Shown one piece after another: positions 17,965 to 18,504 of a stretch of DNA of 18,504 nt (positions are counted from its first letter, which is position 1; the number at the start of each line of letters is the position of its first letter). Under the pieces are notes generated by a model. That model was not told the origin of the DNA and searched no databases. It worked only from the letters and a program-made list of their open reading frames with translations. This DNA comes from Dissophora ornata. Its lineage: Eukaryota; Mortierellomycota; Mortierellomycetes; Mortierellales; Mortierellaceae. Both the position numbers and the translations under genes were made by a program. Where the stretch lies: positions 1 through 18,504 of the forward strand of contig MU617228.1 of NCBI GenBank assembly GCA_025201705.1, read 5' to 3'.

Positions 17965-18504
17965 AGCCTGCTGCTCCGTCGCCCACTCCTCTGCCTCTCT
18001 TCTCTCCTCCTCCTCCTCCGCTCTTCCTCTTTTTCCCTCCTCGTCTTTCTCTTCTATCCCTCGACATTCCATCGCCATCACTTCTTTTATCTGTGTGGAG
18101 ACGCCCTTTACTTTTGCTGCATCTGTCTGTCTGTCAAGCTGGTTCTTCTGTGATCCCCATTGAGCGGTTTATCCATTCATCCGTCTAGACTAGTTTGTCT
18201 CCATAGATCCACATCCCGTTTGCTCATAGGTAGAGTAGAGTTTCCGATTTCAGGTAGATAGTTATCCCTTTTGTTCTTCTTGGCTCAAACGGACATCACC
18301 AGGGAGAACCAGCTTTCAAGAAAACAGAAAAAGGAAAAAAAAAAAGACAAGGACAGTGTGTGTGCTCTGCTGTCTCCACCCCCAGCAGAAAACCATTTCA
18401 TTTCCCCTCCTTCAACTCGAACGCTCTTCCCCCTCCTTATCTCCTTTCGCATTCCCCCCTCGCTCTCCTCATTAACCTTCCTGTTGCATTCCCAGCAACA
18501 AAAG
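17965..18504 (+). promoter_or_regulatory. Pyrimidine-rich promoter/5' leader of a gene beyond the right edge
   Basis: The plus strand is strongly C/T-rich, most of all at 17985-18063 (CTC/CCT units) and again at 18370-18480, with TCTGTCTGTCTGTC near 18125. Long CT-rich leaders upstream of the start codon are typical of highly expressed fungal genes. I see no start codon that opens a convincing coding frame before the window ends, so the gene body should lie to the right. The direction is inferred from the strand of the pyrimidine bias. Confidence 0.4.

Noticed and set aside
1..18504. CRISPR arrays, insertion sequences, prophage or bacterial-type operons
   Set aside because: Introns, intergenic spacing and gene families are fungal nuclear; no spaced repeats, transposase motifs or terminal inverted repeats were seen.

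Overview
This is nuclear DNA from a filamentous fungus. The evidence is short GT-AG introns (93-144 nt) with CTAAC/CTGAC-type branch points, a full-length Stt4-type phosphatidylinositol 4-kinase, a member of a fungus-specific mitochondrial family (DUF1770/Atg43), a large mitochondrial-type PPR protein, and many microsatellites and homopolymers. The left-edge LRR fragment, with 28-residue repeats of the type EGALALSEALKTNTTLTTLD, is a style common in early-diverging fungi such as Mortierellomycota. I infer a Mortierella-like organism but cannot prove it from the window.

Layout: (1) 1-217 (+), the 3' end of an LRR protein cut by the window edge. (2) 218-2298, gene-poor and low-complexity, with a CAT/CGT triplet array and a roughly 100-nt T tract. 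(3) 2299-8956 (-), STT4, which I resolve into nine exons and eight introns encoding about 1934 residues; it starts with a micro-exon of 8 coding nucleotides. (4) 8957-10056, a divergent intergenic region holding the STT4 leader, a CA repeat and the promoter of the next gene. (5) 10057-11022 (+), a 321-residue single-membrane-span protein resembling the Atg43 mitophagy-receptor family, with a strong candidate Atg8-interacting motif (SDSDFDGLEDD). (6) 11184-15365 (-), a roughly 1393-residue PPR protein, convergent with the previous gene (161 bp between stop codons). (7) 15366-18504, about 3.1 kb without a convincing gene, ending in a strongly pyrimidine-rich stretch that looks like the promoter or 5' leader of a plus-strand gene beyond the right edge.

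These are independent eukaryotic genes, not an operon. Two of the three complete genes point to mitochondria (organelle RNA metabolism and a predicted outer-membrane mitophagy receptor). The third makes PI4P at the plasma membrane. The best lead for something undescribed is the Atg43-like protein with an acidic, potentially phosphoregulated Atg8-binding motif in an early-diverging fungus. The second is an in-frame, stop-free intron in STT4 whose retention would insert a hydrophobic 32-residue segment.
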